64,000 nt of DNA from JBBQFI01 sp038237805. Its GTDB lineage: Bacteria > Verrucomicrobiota > Verrucomicrobiia > Chthoniobacterales > UBA10450. Both the position numbers and the translations under genes were made by a program. Positions 19,802-29,425 of this stretch are shown here, piece after piece. The stretch covers positions 1-64,000 of the forward strand of contig JBBRYI010000005.1 in assembly GCA_038237805.1 (NCBI GenBank), written 5' to 3'. The notes beneath the pieces are model-generated. The model worked only from the letters and a program-made list of their open reading frames with translations, was not told the origin of the DNA and made no database searches. Positions within the stretch are counted from its first letter, which is position 1. Every line of letters starts with the position of its first letter.

Positions 19802-21253
19802 TTAGAAAATCACCTGCATCCGCAACAACACTTCATCGAAATTATCGCCGCCAAACTGCGGATTGGCCTCGCGAAAATCCGACCACGTGTGCACGTAATT
19901 GGCCATCACCTTCACGTTATCTGCGTGAATGTAATAATTGAGTCCACCAGTGATCGAGCTGATGCCGTCATTGCCGAGCTGTCCGGGGTTGAGATGCTCC
20001 CATTTCACGACCGCTTGCAATTTTTTCGGAACAACGAAGTAGCTGCCCTGAACATAAAAGCCGCTCGCGTTAAAATCTGCCATTGGCGCGATGCCGTTCA
20101 CGAAACGCCCGTCGATTTGGGCCTCGAGATATTCGGCAATGAGATCGAACGGTCCGATTTTCAACCACGCATCAAAGCTAAAGGCGTTGCGCTTGTCGCC
20201 ACTGGTTAGGGTAAAGGAAGTAAGCGAACCGTCGGGATTGACCTTCAGATTCAGCGCCGGGGAAATGTTCGTGCCGGGATCGTCGCGGCTGTACAGATAA
20301 TCGCCGGCAAGTTTCAGACTCGCTTCCTGTCCCATGATCTTGCCCTTGAATGGCAGGAACTCGAGCCGGCCGACATACATGAATTCGTTGTTGTCGTTGT
20401 TGTTAAAGTTGCGGCCGTTGCCGTTGAACATTCCGGCGTAATAGGTCACAAGATCTTTTTGGTCCGGCGAAACATTTGCCAGCGGCTTACCCCAGAGCAT
20501 CGCGCCGATCTGCCGCTCCGGCGTGAGCGCGCCGGTCGGCAAGCTGCGCTCGATCGTGTAGATCAAGGTATCAGGCGTGAGTTGCTCCAGACCAAACGGC
20601 GCTTTCCATTGGCCAACCTTCAAATTCATTTCCGGAATCTTGTGCCAGTTGATGAAAATGTCGGTGCCGGAAAACTCGACACGATTGGAGTTCGTCACCG
20701 TCGTCGTGGCGCCGGTGCCGACATTGACTGACCGCAACGCTGTGATCGCGGCGTCGCTCTGTTCGAAATCGCCTTCGATCTTGAAATCGAATTGCTCGGC
20801 GAAATCGCCAGTCAGCGTGATGCGGGCGCGACGGAGGCGTAAGCGATCTTTCAGTTTGGTCGCACCAAACCGCCCTTCGAAAGCAGAAACATCGCCGCTT
20901 TCCAAATTCGCCTGGATATAACCGCCGAGCGTCAGTTTGTATTCCGAACCGCCCGCTTGCGCGTAGACTGGAGCCGGTGTCGGCGCGGTAAAGACCGCTT
21001 TGTTGTCGTTACCCGCGGTCGCCTTTGCTTCCGGTCCTGACAAGATCGGAGCCATCGCTCCATGTTGCGATTTAAGTTGGTGAACTTCGCTCTCCAATTC
21101 GGCGTTGCGCCGTTGCAACTGCCGCACGGCGTCTTCCAATTTTTTTAATCGTTCTGCGTCCGACCGGCTGGCGGAGTCCGCGGCCCAAATCGGCCGGCAA
21201 ATCAGAGAAGCGAGTAGGAAGGTCGCGACAGCGGAGACAATCCGAATTTTCAT
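19802..21253 (-). CDS. Phosphate-selective porin O/P-type outer-membrane channel
   Basis: 483 residues with signal peptide ending ICRPIWAA. Residues about 30-70 form a coiled coil (LKKLEDAVRQLQRRNAELES) typical of OprP/OprO and related trimeric porins. A 16-strand-like barrel follows, starting LTLGGYIQANLESGD and including the conserved VGQWKAPFGLEQLTPD segment. It ends in Phe (LLRMQVIF), as expected for BAM recognition. Anion or phosphate selectivity is suggested by family only. The OFA carrier gene is 204 bp upstream on the same strand. Confidence 0.85.
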   Translation of the reverse strand: MKIRIVSAVATFLLASLICRPIWAADSASRSDAERLKKLEDAVRQLQRRNAELESEVHQLKSQHGAMAPILSGPEAKATAGNDNKAVFTAPTPAPVYAQAGGSEYKLTLGGYIQANLESGDVSAFEGRFGATKLKDRLRLRRARITLTGDFAEQFDFKIEGDFEQSDAAITALRSVNVGTGATTTVTNSNRVEFSGTDIFINWHKIPEMNLKVGQWKAPFGLEQLTPDTLIYTIERSLPTGALTPERQIGAMLWGKPLANVSPDQKDLVTYYAGMFNGNGRNFNNNDNNEFMYVGRLEFLPFKGKIMGQEASLKLAGDYLYSRDDPGTNISPALNLKVNPDGSLTSFTLTSGDKRNAFSFDAWLKIGPFDLIAEYLEAQIDGRFVNGIAPMADFNASGFYVQGSYFVVPKKLQAVVKWEHLNPGQLGNDGISSITGGLNYYIHADNVKVMANYVHTWSDFREANPQFGGDNFDEVLLRMQVIF

Positions 21254-21457
21254 TTTAAGAAATCTCTCAGGGGTGACTAGGTTTTTCGATTAAGAGCACG
21301 TTCCGATTACGCGTAAAGACAAAATAAGTGGGTATCGAAAAAAGATTTTGCCTCCGGTCACGGCGAAATTGGTCTGACTCGCGTTCTGCGTTCGTACAGC
21401 CTTCTTTGAGTGCGAACAACAGCCGCCGGCCCCAGCAAAAACCCCGGCGTCGATCTT

Positions 21458-22672
21458 TCAGGCGGATGCTTCGCGTTTGGGAGGCCTAACGATAATCGGC
21501 AGCAGAATCGAAATGGCCAACATGATGGCGATGACGTGAAGCGCTCCCGCGTAATTTCCGGCGGTCTCGCGCATGCGCGCGATGTAGAGCGGTCCGAAAA
21601 CGCTGGCAAAACTCCATGCGGTCAGCATGAGTCCGTAAATCGACCCGACGTTCTTCGATCCGAAATAGTCGGCGGCGAAGGCCGGCATGGTGCCGAATCC
21701 CCCGCCGTAACACATCAGTATGATGAAGGTGACGGTGGTCATCATCGAAGGCACGGTGATTTTTGGTAGAAACCAAAAGAGCAGGACTTGCACGATAAAC
21801 ATGATGGCGAAGGTCACGCGCCTTGTGATCAGATCGGATGTCCACGCCCAAAACACGCGTCCGACCGCGTTCCCAAGGCTTGCGATCCCGACCATCCCGC
21901 CGGCCACAATGGCGGTGACTTTGGTTAATTCCTGAAAGATCGGCGCTTCTTGCGAGATGACTGAAATGCCGGCGGTCGTGTTCAAAAAGAGAATGAGCCA
22001 GAGCACCCACCACTGCCACTTCTTCAACGCTTCGGATAAAACGTAATCGTGGGTTGCGCGCTGCGAAGTTTCTTTCGCCGTCGGTGTCCATCCTTCCGGT
22101 TGCCAGCCTTCCGGCGGATTTTGCATGAACAGCGCCGCGATGATCGCGACGATGAAATAGCCAATGCCGAGATATGCGAATGTCTGCAACACGCCGACGG
22201 ATTGAATGAGTCGCGTTGCCACCGGCGCCGTGACGAGCGCGCCAGCCCCGAAGCCGCCGACGGCAATCCCAGTGATAAGGCCACGCCGATCGGGAAACCA
22301 TTTCACCAGTGTGGCCACGGGTACGATATAGCCAAGGCCAAGGCCGATCCCACCGATAAATCCGTAACTGAGATACAGCCACCAAAGTTTGTTCGCTGAG
22401 AAACTCGCGAGAAAAACGCCGAGGCCATATAGCGTTGCGGCCGTCAACGCGACCACGCGCGGCCCCTTTCGATTCATCCACAGCCCGCCGAAGAATGACG
22501 CGAAGCCGAGCACGAAAATGCTGATGGTGAACGTGAGGGTGACTTCCGAAATGCTCCAGCCAAATTGCTTTGCCAATGGCACGCGGAAAACGCTCCATGC
22601 GTAAACGGCGCCGAGGGCGATTTGGAGAAACACACCCGCGATGGCAATGATCCAACGATTAGGGGTCTTCAT
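21458..22672 (-). CDS. OFA-family MFS transporter (oxalate/formate, monocarboxylate type)
   Basis: 404 residues with twelve hydrophobic segments. The N-terminus NRWIIAIAGVFLQIALGAVYAWSVF is the typical OFA start, followed by GLGLGYIVPVATLVKWFPDRRG, the signature region of OxlT/YhjX-like carriers. Known members move oxalate, formate, lactate or pyruvate. Which one applies here is not visible. A 160-bp upstream gap could hold its promoter. It contains one GCCTAACGA motif at its 3' end (21484). Confidence 0.9.
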   Translation of the reverse strand: MKTPNRWIIAIAGVFLQIALGAVYAWSVFRVPLAKQFGWSISEVTLTFTISIFVLGFASFFGGLWMNRKGPRVVALTAATLYGLGVFLASFSANKLWWLYLSYGFIGGIGLGLGYIVPVATLVKWFPDRRGLITGIAVGGFGAGALVTAPVATRLIQSVGVLQTFAYLGIGYFIVAIIAALFMQNPPEGWQPEGWTPTAKETSQRATHDYVLSEALKKWQWWVLWLILFLNTTAGISVISQEAPIFQELTKVTAIVAGGMVGIASLGNAVGRVFWAWTSDLITRRVTFAIMFIVQVLLFWFLPKITVPSMMTTVTFIILMCYGGGFGTMPAFAADYFGSKNVGSIYGLMLTAWSFASVFGPLYIARMRETAGNYAGALHVIAIMLAISILLPIIVRPPKREASA

Positions 22673-22832
22673 AATTTGCTCCTTCGCTTACATCTATAAA
22701 CAAGATCGTTCCGCCACGCGAGATTGGTTGGCTCACTAAATTTCGAAATCGTTGTTCGTTATTCTCCCGAACCGGAGACAATCTACATTTATCGTTTCTT
22801 GGAATCTTCTTCCGAAAAGAATCGTGACGCGC

Positions 22833-24107
22833 TTAGTGAATGCGCGCAGCGACTTCGGGCGCGATGCCACCGCGCAAAATCACGCGCGCGATTTTCGGAT
22901 CGCCTGCTTGCAAGGTGAGGACGTGAATTCCGAAAACGGTCTTGTCATCGGTGACTCGCAGCTGAGACCAGGGAATAAGCAACGGCGCATGACCGGCGCT
23001 CAAGATTTTCGAAAAGGCGAGATACAAACCCGGATCGGTCGCAGCGGCGTGCAGCAAATTTCGCATCTGCACCAGGCCGATTAATCCGACGCCGCCGTTT
23101 TGTCGCTTGTTTACGTTAATCGGTTCGTTTCCGCCTGGAAAACGCTTAGCCAGAGCGTGCCAGCCGGTCATGCGTGCATCGACGAAAAATATGCCGGTCA
23201 TGAAGGCGACGAAGAACACCGCCGCTACCAGGGCGAAGAAGATCTTGAGAATTGGCGACGGTCGCGATGGCACCGTTGCGCCATGTTCGCTCAACATCTC
23301 TTTTACAGCTCGGTAACGGCCGGACGACCATTTTGTGTTTTCGTGTCGCATCGAAGCGATGCCGGCGACGGAAATGCCCGCCGGCACGCGGACTTCATTT
23401 CCTTGTCCCGGATAAAAATCGAGCGGCAAATAATCGTAGGGCGCTGAGGTCACCGCGTTTGGATTTGCTCCGTGATTCAGCAACCAGCGCGCGCTTTCAG
23501 TTTTTCCCGCGAGAGTGGCGAAATGCAACGGCGTCAGTCCCGAATTGTTGCGTGCATCGACGACATTGAATCCGGCGCGAACAAGAATTTCCAAATGATG
23601 CGGGCCGTCTTCCGCCGCATAATGCAACGAATTGTTGCCGCGCTTATCCAGCGCGATCCAGTTCGCATGAGCTGCCAATAATCTTTCCGCGGCCTCGGCG
23701 TGTGCGACCAGCAACGGGGTGCGCCCAAAATCGTCGGTCACTTCAACTTGGGCGTAATGCTTCAGGAGTTGCTCCGTCCGCTCGGTGTATCCGCGCCACG
23801 CCGCCCAATGCAGCGCTGTCATTCCCCACGGACCTTTTGTCTGCACGCTCGCCCCATTCGCGAGCAATAATTCGACGATTTCCGCATGGGCGGGATAGCG
23901 CCCTTCGATCGCGAGAAACAGCAACGGTTTCTCGTCCGGTGCGAGCGGAAACGGTTTTGCCGTGGCGCGCCATGGCTCGACTAGCTGTTGCGTTTTCGCC
24001 AGATCGCCTTCTCGAACGGCGTTGATTAGTTGTTGGCCTAACGAGTCGTCCGCCGAAGCGGGGAAAGCTGTAAGCCAGAGAAATCCGGCAATGATCGCGA
24101 CTTTCAC
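22833..24107 (-). CDS. Ankyrin-repeat protein with signal peptide and C-terminal membrane helix
   Basis: 424 residues from a GTG at 24107. The signal peptide is VAIIAGFLWLTAFPASADD. About five to six ankyrin repeats span residues 60-250 (GMTALHWAAWRGYTERTEQLL, GNNSLHYAAEDG, GLTPLHFATLAGKTESARWLL). A single hydrophobic helix at about residues 290-310 (ILKIFFALVAAVFFVAFMTG) is followed by a 110-residue C-terminal domain of unknown type. It overlaps the stop of the upstream EamA/SMR gene by GTGA. Probably an envelope-anchored protein-interaction factor; partner unknown. Confidence 0.85.
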   Translation of the reverse strand: MKVAIIAGFLWLTAFPASADDSLGQQLINAVREGDLAKTQQLVEPWRATAKPFPLAPDEKPLLFLAIEGRYPAHAEIVELLLANGASVQTKGPWGMTALHWAAWRGYTERTEQLLKHYAQVEVTDDFGRTPLLVAHAEAAERLLAAHANWIALDKRGNNSLHYAAEDGPHHLEILVRAGFNVVDARNNSGLTPLHFATLAGKTESARWLLNHGANPNAVTSAPYDYLPLDFYPGQGNEVRVPAGISVAGIASMRHENTKWSSGRYRAVKEMLSEHGATVPSRPSPILKIFFALVAAVFFVAFMTGIFFVDARMTGWHALAKRFPGGNEPINVNKRQNGGVGLIGLVQMRNLLHAAATDPGLYLAFSKILSAGHAPLLIPWSQLRVTDDKTVFGIHVLTLQAGDPKIARVILRGGIAPEVAARIH

Positions 24108-24454
24108 TGTCGCCCCATCAAATACATGCCGGCGACGAGCAACGCCATTCCGCCAATGTTAATCGGACGAATCGGCGTTGCGTAAACAAGCCACGCGATG
24201 ATTGCCGCCCAGATGAAAGTCGTGGCATAGATCGGATAAAGGACTGTTAACGCGCCGCCCCTTTTAAATGCCGCGACGAAAAGAACCATCACCGCGAAAT
24301 AACAAACAACGCCACCAATCAATCGCGCATTGAAGAGGTAACTCGCGACCGAACCGCCCGCGCGATCCGCGCCAGATTTGTAAAGGAATTGCCCGAGTGC
24401 GCCAAGAAACGCTGCGATGACGAACATGAAAAGGGGGACGGGGCTTGTTTGCAT
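24104..24454 (-). CDS. EamA/SMR-type small membrane transporter
   Basis: 116 residues with four hydrophobic helices: LFMFVIAAFLGALGQFLY, LIGGVVCYFAVMVLFVAAF, VLYPIYATTFIWAAIIAWLVY and INIGGMALLVAGMYLM. The YPIYA and helix-4 pattern resemble ArnE/ArnF and other half-size EamA proteins. As a half-size unit it would need to dimerise. Substrate unknown. Co-transcribed with the ankyrin gene. Confidence 0.8.
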   Translation of the reverse strand: MQTSPVPLFMFVIAAFLGALGQFLYKSGADRAGGSVASYLFNARLIGGVVCYFAVMVLFVAAFKRGGALTVLYPIYATTFIWAAIIAWLVYATPIRPINIGGMALLVAGMYLMGRQ

Positions 24455-24574
24455 CTTCTAGTTGCGACTGGCAGGAAAAATGGCGCACGGAGATTTTCAG
24501 CGCGAGTCTAAAATGGCATTGGTCCTGCGTCGCTTGCGTCAACCGGCGGGCTTAACGACAGTGGCCGCCTTCCG

Positions 24575-26512
24575 ATGCTCACGATTTCTCAACTCACGAA
24601 AAGCTTCGGCGGCCGAATTCTCTTCGAAGACGCGTCGCTGCAGGTGAATCGTGGCGATCGCGTCGGCTTGGTCGGGCCAAACGGCGCCGGAAAAACGACA
24701 CTCTTTTCGTTGATACTTGGCGACGCTTTGCCGGATGTCGGAAAAATCGCGGTCGAAAAATCGGCGACGATCGGATATCTGCCCCAGGAAAATGCGCCCG
24801 CCGGTGACGAGACCGTTCTGGAACTCGCATGCGCCGCTTCGCCCGAGCTGATGAAAGCGCAGCGAATTTTGAAAACAACGCCGGAGGATTCACCGCAGCA
24901 TCACGAAGCGTTGCATCTCTTCGACGAACACGGCGGCTGGCAGATCGAACCGAAAGCGAAACGCATTCTCGCAGGCCTCGCCTTTCGCGAATCGGATTTC
25001 GATCGGCCGGCGAAAACGATGAGTGGCGGCTGGATCATGCGCGCGCATCTCGCGCGGTTGCTCGTGCAGGAACCCGATTTGTTGCTGCTCGACGAACCGA
25101 CCAATCACCTCGATCTCGAATCGCTCGTCTGGTTTCAGGAATATCTGCGAAATTATCCCGGCGCGATCCTGATGATCTCGCACGATCGCGAGTTCCTCAA
25201 TCAGCTCGTCGGTTCGATTGTAGAAATCGCGCATCGCCGTTTGCAACGTTACCGCGGAAATTGGGACAGCTACGTCGAGCAAAAGGCCGCGCGCGAAGTG
25301 CAGCAGCTTGCCGCTTACAAGAATCAGCAGCGCGAGATCGCGTCGTTGCAGACATTCGTGGACCGGTTTCGCGCGAAGGCGAGCAAAGCTTCGCAAGCGC
25401 AAAGCAAACTGAAGCAGATCGATCGCATGGAGAAGATCGAAGCGCCGGTGGCGCGCGAGAAAACGGTGCGGTTCCATTTTCCGCAGCCGCCTCGCAGCGG
25501 ACATCGCGTGATTACGCTGAAAGACGTCGACCACGCCTACGGCGATCTCGTTGTTTATCGCGGATTAAATTTCGAAGCGGAACGCGGTCAGCGAATCGTC
25601 CTTGTCGGTCCGAACGGCGCGGGCAAATCGACATTGCTCAGGCTTCTTGCGGCTCAGCTCTCGGTGCAGAGTGGCGAACGCGCACTCGGACACAACACGA
25701 AAGTCGGTTATTTTTCGCAGCATCGCGCCGACATGTTTGATGCGCGGCAAACGGTTCTCGAAACGGTTCGAGATATGCCGAATCCGGTTTCCGAACAGAC
25801 GGCGCGAACTGTCCTCGGTTCGTTCTTGTTTCGCGGCGACGATGTTTTCAAAACCACCGGCGTTTTGAGTGGAGGAGAAAAAACGCGAGTCGCATTGGTC
25901 AAATTATTGCTCGATCCGCCGAACCTCCTGCTCATGGACGAACCGACAACGCATCTCGATGTCGGCAGCATCGATGCGCTGCTTGGCGCGCTCTCGCAAT
26001 ATGAAGGCACACTCATTTTCATCAGCCACGACGTTTATTTCATTCGCGCCATTGCGACATCGGTTCTGCATATCAACGCGGGACAATTGACTCCATACGG
26101 CGGCGATTACGATTACTACCTCGATAAATCCAAAGCGACTTCGGCACGCGCGGCGCTCACCAGTGGCGGCAAACTATCTAACGAACAGCCGCGTAATGGT
26201 GCAGCCGCGACGCCGTTCACTGCTCCCGGCTTGCGCGAAACGCGCGAACGTCGCCGCGCCGAGTCCGAGCAGAGAAAAGCTGACGCCAAAGTGAAACGCG
26301 ATCGCGAAAAGCATGCGCGTGAGTTGGAGATGCACATCCTCACACTCGAGGGCCGGCAGAAGGAATTGACCGCGGAGTTGGAGAAGCCGGAAACGTATAA
26401 TGCCGGCGGCGCGGTTATGGAACTCAACCGCGACCTTCTGGCCGTTACAGAAGAGCTGGAGCGACTGACTGCCGAATGGGAAGCGCTGAGCGAAACGGCG
26501 ACGCGCGTTTAG
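24575..26512 (+). CDS. ABC-F family ATPase (Uup/YheS-like)
   Basis: 645 residues, two ABC cassettes on one chain and no membrane segment. First Walker A GPNGAGKTT near residue 36, signature MSGGWIMRAHLA, Walker B LLLLDEPTNHLDLESL. A basic linker rich in Arg/Lys/Gln (residues 220-300) is the P-site tRNA interaction motif of ABC-F proteins. Second Walker A GPNGAGKST near residue 350, LSGGEKTRVAL, LLLMDEPTTHLD. A C-terminal coiled coil (residues 560-640) resembles Uup/YheS. ABC-F proteins act on the ribosome to rescue stalled translation or protect against antibiotics; the specific role here is open. Confidence 0.95.
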   Translation: MLTISQLTKSFGGRILFEDASLQVNRGDRVGLVGPNGAGKTTLFSLILGDALPDVGKIAVEKSATIGYLPQENAPAGDETVLELACAASPELMKAQRILKTTPEDSPQHHEALHLFDEHGGWQIEPKAKRILAGLAFRESDFDRPAKTMSGGWIMRAHLARLLVQEPDLLLLDEPTNHLDLESLVWFQEYLRNYPGAILMISHDREFLNQLVGSIVEIAHRRLQRYRGNWDSYVEQKAAREVQQLAAYKNQQREIASLQTFVDRFRAKASKASQAQSKLKQIDRMEKIEAPVAREKTVRFHFPQPPRSGHRVITLKDVDHAYGDLVVYRGLNFEAERGQRIVLVGPNGAGKSTLLRLLAAQLSVQSGERALGHNTKVGYFSQHRADMFDARQTVLETVRDMPNPVSEQTARTVLGSFLFRGDDVFKTTGVLSGGEKTRVALVKLLLDPPNLLLMDEPTTHLDVGSIDALLGALSQYEGTLIFISHDVYFIRAIATSVLHINAGQLTPYGGDYDYYLDKSKATSARAALTSGGKLSNEQPRNGAAATPFTAPGLRETRERRRAESEQRKADAKVKRDREKHARELEMHILTLEGRQKELTAELEKPETYNAGGAVMELNRDLLAVTEELERLTAEWEALSETATRV

Positions 26513-26560
26513 TCGCATCACGACTGGTGCGGAAGCACCGCAGGGAATAAATTCCGGTTG

Positions 26561-29425
26561 ATGACTTCGGCACGGCAAGAAACGATCGCTGCCGTCGGGT
26601 GCGAAGTCGCGTTCGACAATTTAACCCGGCAACTCTACGCCACCGACGCGTCGATCTACCAAATCGAACCGATGGGTGTGGCCTTTCCGCGCAGCGCGCG
26701 ACAAGCGAGCGCAGTGATTCAGGCTGCAATCGATGCAGGCGTTTCGATTATTCCGCGTGGCGCCGGGACAAGTTTGTCGGGCGGCGCGATTGGCGATGGA
26801 CTCATTGTCGATTTCTCCCGCCATAATCGGCAGATTACCGATCTCGATTTGGAAAAACGATCAGTGCGCGCTGGTGCGGGTGTTGTGCTCGACCAACTGA
26901 ATTCATTCTTGAAACCAAACGGCTTTTGTTTTGGGCCGGATGTAGCGACGAGTTCGCGCGCCACCATTGGCGGCATGGTTGCAAACAATTCCTCCGGCGC
27001 GCGCGTTCCCGTTTACGGCACGACCGCGGATCATGTTCGCTCATTGGAAATCGTGCTGGCAGACGGGCGCATCGAAAACATTGGAGCCGATCATGAAAGT
27101 TTGCCTAACGAACGACAGAGGATCGCAGAACTCGTTAGGCAAAATGAATCCGAAATCGCGGCGCAAATGCCGCCCGGTTTGCTGAAGCGATGGCCCGGTT
27201 ACGGAATTGAGCGCTTTTCGCGCGCGCCGCAGAATCTCGCGGAAATTTTTGCAGGTAGCGAAGGAACTCTGGCTGCGATTTTTTCGGCGGAGCTGAATAT
27301 CTCGCCGTTGCCGCGCGAAAAAGGTCTTGGCCTCATCTTTTTCGCTTCAGTTGATGAGGCGATGCAGGCCACCGTTGAGTTGCTCGATTTGAAACCGGCG
27401 GCGATCGAGCACATCGATCGTCCGTTACTGGATCAAACCAAAGGCCAGCTCCTTTTCCAGGCTGCGCGCGATTTGCTGGAGCTCGAGACGAAGCCGTGCG
27501 AAGCGATGTTGCTCGTCGAGTTTTACGACGACGTGTTTGATCGGCTGGAAATCTTGCAACGGCGACAGCTGGGTTTGCGCACCAAGATTGTAACCGATGC
27601 GAAAGAGATGAACCTCGTCTGGTCGGTGCGAAAGGCCGGGCTTTCGCTACTCACCGGATGCATCGGACCGGCGAAACCAGTCGCATTTATCGAGGACGCT
27701 GCAGTTCGTCCGGCGCAGTTGCCGGCTTACGTGCGCGGGCTGCAATCGATCATGAAACCACTGGGGCTCGCTGCTTCCTATTATGGACATGCGGCGACTG
27801 GATTACTGCATGTGCGTCCTGTGCTCGATCTGCACAACAAAGAGGATCTCAAGAAATTCCGGCAGGTTGCCGATCAAACATCGGCGCTCGTTAGGCAGTT
27901 CAAGGGATCGCTTTCCGCGGAACACGGTGTCGGGATCGCGCGCACAGAATACATGGAAGAACAGCTCGGTGCGGAATTATTCGGTTTGATGCACGAGATC
28001 AAGAAAACGTTCGATCCGAAAAACGCGTTCAATCCTGGAAAAATTTTCAGCGACGGACGCTCGCGCATCGATGGAAACCTAAGGGAAAACTTCACGCGAC
28101 CGATTCATCTGCCGTTCGAACCGATGCTCGCATTTGCGTTCAAGGATCGTTCTTTCATCGGCAATCTCGAGCAGTGCAACGGTTGTGGAGGATGTCGCAA
28201 GGACGCGCCGATGATGTGCCCGACGTTTCTCGCTACAGGGGATGAGGTCATGTCGACGCGGGGACGCGCCAACATCATTCGCGCCGCGCTGGAGAATCGC
28301 ATCAACGATCACGATCCGCTGAAATCAGACGAGCTCGAGGCGGCGTTGAGCAATTGTCTTTCCTGTAAAGGCTGCACCCCGGAATGTCCGTCGAACGTGA
28401 ATCTTGCTTTGCTCAAGGCGGAGCTGACGTATGCGCGTTACAAGCGCGATGGTTTGCCGTTGCGGGTGCGGATGTTGAGCGATGTGGATTTGTTAGGCAA
28501 ACTCGGCTGTCTCACGCCGTCGCTTGCAAATGCGATGCTCGATTCGCGTGTTGTTCGGGGTTTGATGTCGAAAACATTGGATTTGACGACGAAGCGTCCA
28601 CTGCCGCATTACGCGCACGAACGTTTCGATCGATGGTTTGCCAAACATGTAGCGGCGCTCTATGAGCGCCGCCAGAATGCGACGGTCGGAGACCGCTACA
28701 GGAACCGCGGCAAAGTCATTCTGTGGGACGATACGTTTGTTCGCTACAACGAACCGCACATCGGGATCGCTGCGACGAAGGTTTTGGAAGCGCTGGGTTT
28801 TGAAGTTGAACTACTGAAAAATCGCAAGTGCTGTGGCCGGCCGGCGTTCAGTCAGGGAAATTTAAAGGAAGCCGCACGACTCGGTCGGCACAATCTCGAC
28901 TTGTTAGGGGGAAATGGTTCCGATACTCCGGTTGTTTTTCTCGAACCATCCTGTTATTCGATGTTCGCGGAAGATTATCGTGAATTGAAATTGCCGAACA
29001 CGGAACAAATCGCGAAGCGCAGCTTCCTGTTCGAAAAGTTTGTCGACGACTTGTTGGAGCGCGAACCGACTGCGCTTCGGTTTAATGAGCAGTCCGCAAA
29101 CGTCGCGATTCACGCGCACTGTCATGCGAAGTCTATTCTTAAGCCGGCGTTTATGGCGCGATTGGCGTCGCGTTTGCCGGGGAAAAAAGCAGCACTGCTC
29201 GATACCGGTTGTTGCGGAATGGCTGGAGCTTTTGGCGCGCTCGAGTCAAAATACGAGCTCTCGATCAAGGTAGGAGCGGACCTCGTGAAAAAAATAAAAG
29301 CGCAGCCATCCGATGCTGTGGTCGTCGCATCCGGCACGAGTTGCCGCCATCAGATCGAGCATCTCACCTCAATTCTTCCGAAACACATGGCCGAGTTACT
29401 GGCCGACGCGCTGGCAACAGAATGA
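26561..29425 (+). CDS. FAD-linked oxidase/Fe-S fusion (GlcD-GlcF or YdiJ-type 2-hydroxyacid dehydrogenase)
   Basis: 954 residues from ATG 26561. An N-terminal FAD-binding PCMH domain (PRGAGTSLSGGAIGDG, VANNSSGARVPVYGTT) is followed by an FAD-oxidase C domain to about residue 500 (HAATGLLHVRP, SAEHGVGIARTEYM). Two 4Fe-4S ligating clusters follow: CNGCGGCRKDAPMMC and CLSCKGCTPECP. Two CCG domains close the protein (KCCGRPAFSQG, TGCCGMAGAFG). The fusion pairs flavin oxidation of a 2-hydroxyacid (D-lactate, glycolate or 2-hydroxyglutarate type) with electron transfer to the respiratory chain. A REP-like palindrome is translated in frame near residues 697-713. The membrane gene at 29422 overlaps its stop. 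Confidence 0.93.
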   Translation: MTSARQETIAAVGCEVAFDNLTRQLYATDASIYQIEPMGVAFPRSARQASAVIQAAIDAGVSIIPRGAGTSLSGGAIGDGLIVDFSRHNRQITDLDLEKRSVRAGAGVVLDQLNSFLKPNGFCFGPDVATSSRATIGGMVANNSSGARVPVYGTTADHVRSLEIVLADGRIENIGADHESLPNERQRIAELVRQNESEIAAQMPPGLLKRWPGYGIERFSRAPQNLAEIFAGSEGTLAAIFSAELNISPLPREKGLGLIFFASVDEAMQATVELLDLKPAAIEHIDRPLLDQTKGQLLFQAARDLLELETKPCEAMLLVEFYDDVFDRLEILQRRQLGLRTKIVTDAKEMNLVWSVRKAGLSLLTGCIGPAKPVAFIEDAAVRPAQLPAYVRGLQSIMKPLGLAASYYGHAATGLLHVRPVLDLHNKEDLKKFRQVADQTSALVRQFKGSLSAEHGVGIARTEYMEEQLGAELFGLMHEIKKTFDPKNAFNPGKIFSDGRSRIDGNLRENFTRPIHLPFEPMLAFAFKDRSFIGNLEQCNGCGGCRKDAPMMCPTFLATGDEVMSTRGRANIIRAALENRINDHDPLKSDELEAALSNCLSCKGCTPECPSNVNLALLKAELTYARYKRDGLPLRVRMLSDVDLLGKLGCLTPSLANAMLDSRVVRGLMSKTLDLTTKRPLPHYAHERFDRWFAKHVAALYERRQNATVGDRYRNRGKVILWDDTFVRYNEPHIGIAATKVLEALGFEVELLKNRKCCGRPAFSQGNLKEAARLGRHNLDLLGGNGSDTPVVFLEPSCYSMFAEDYRELKLPNTEQIAKRSFLFEKFVDDLLEREPTALRFNEQSANVAIHAHCHAKSILKPAFMARLASRLPGKKAALLDTGCCGMAGAFGALESKYELSIKVGADLVKKIKAQPSDAVVVASGTSCRHQIEHLTSILPKHMAELLADALATE
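28649..28699. repeat. REP-like palindrome inside the reading frame of the FAD/Fe-S oxidoreductase
   Basis: GTAGCGGCGCTCTATGAGCG and, after a short spacer, GACGGTCGGAGACCGCTAC match the arms of the intergenic REP family (10156, 45824, 56371). The copy is translated without a frame break as the basic, low-conservation segment ALYERRQNATVGDRYRNRG, between the dehydrogenase Fe-S part and the CCG domains. Confidence 0.75.

Noticed and set aside
29209..29421. Longer N-terminus of the membrane protein at 29422
   Set aside because: It is an out-of-frame reading of the oxidoreductase C-terminus; the ATGA overlap supports the ATG at 29422.
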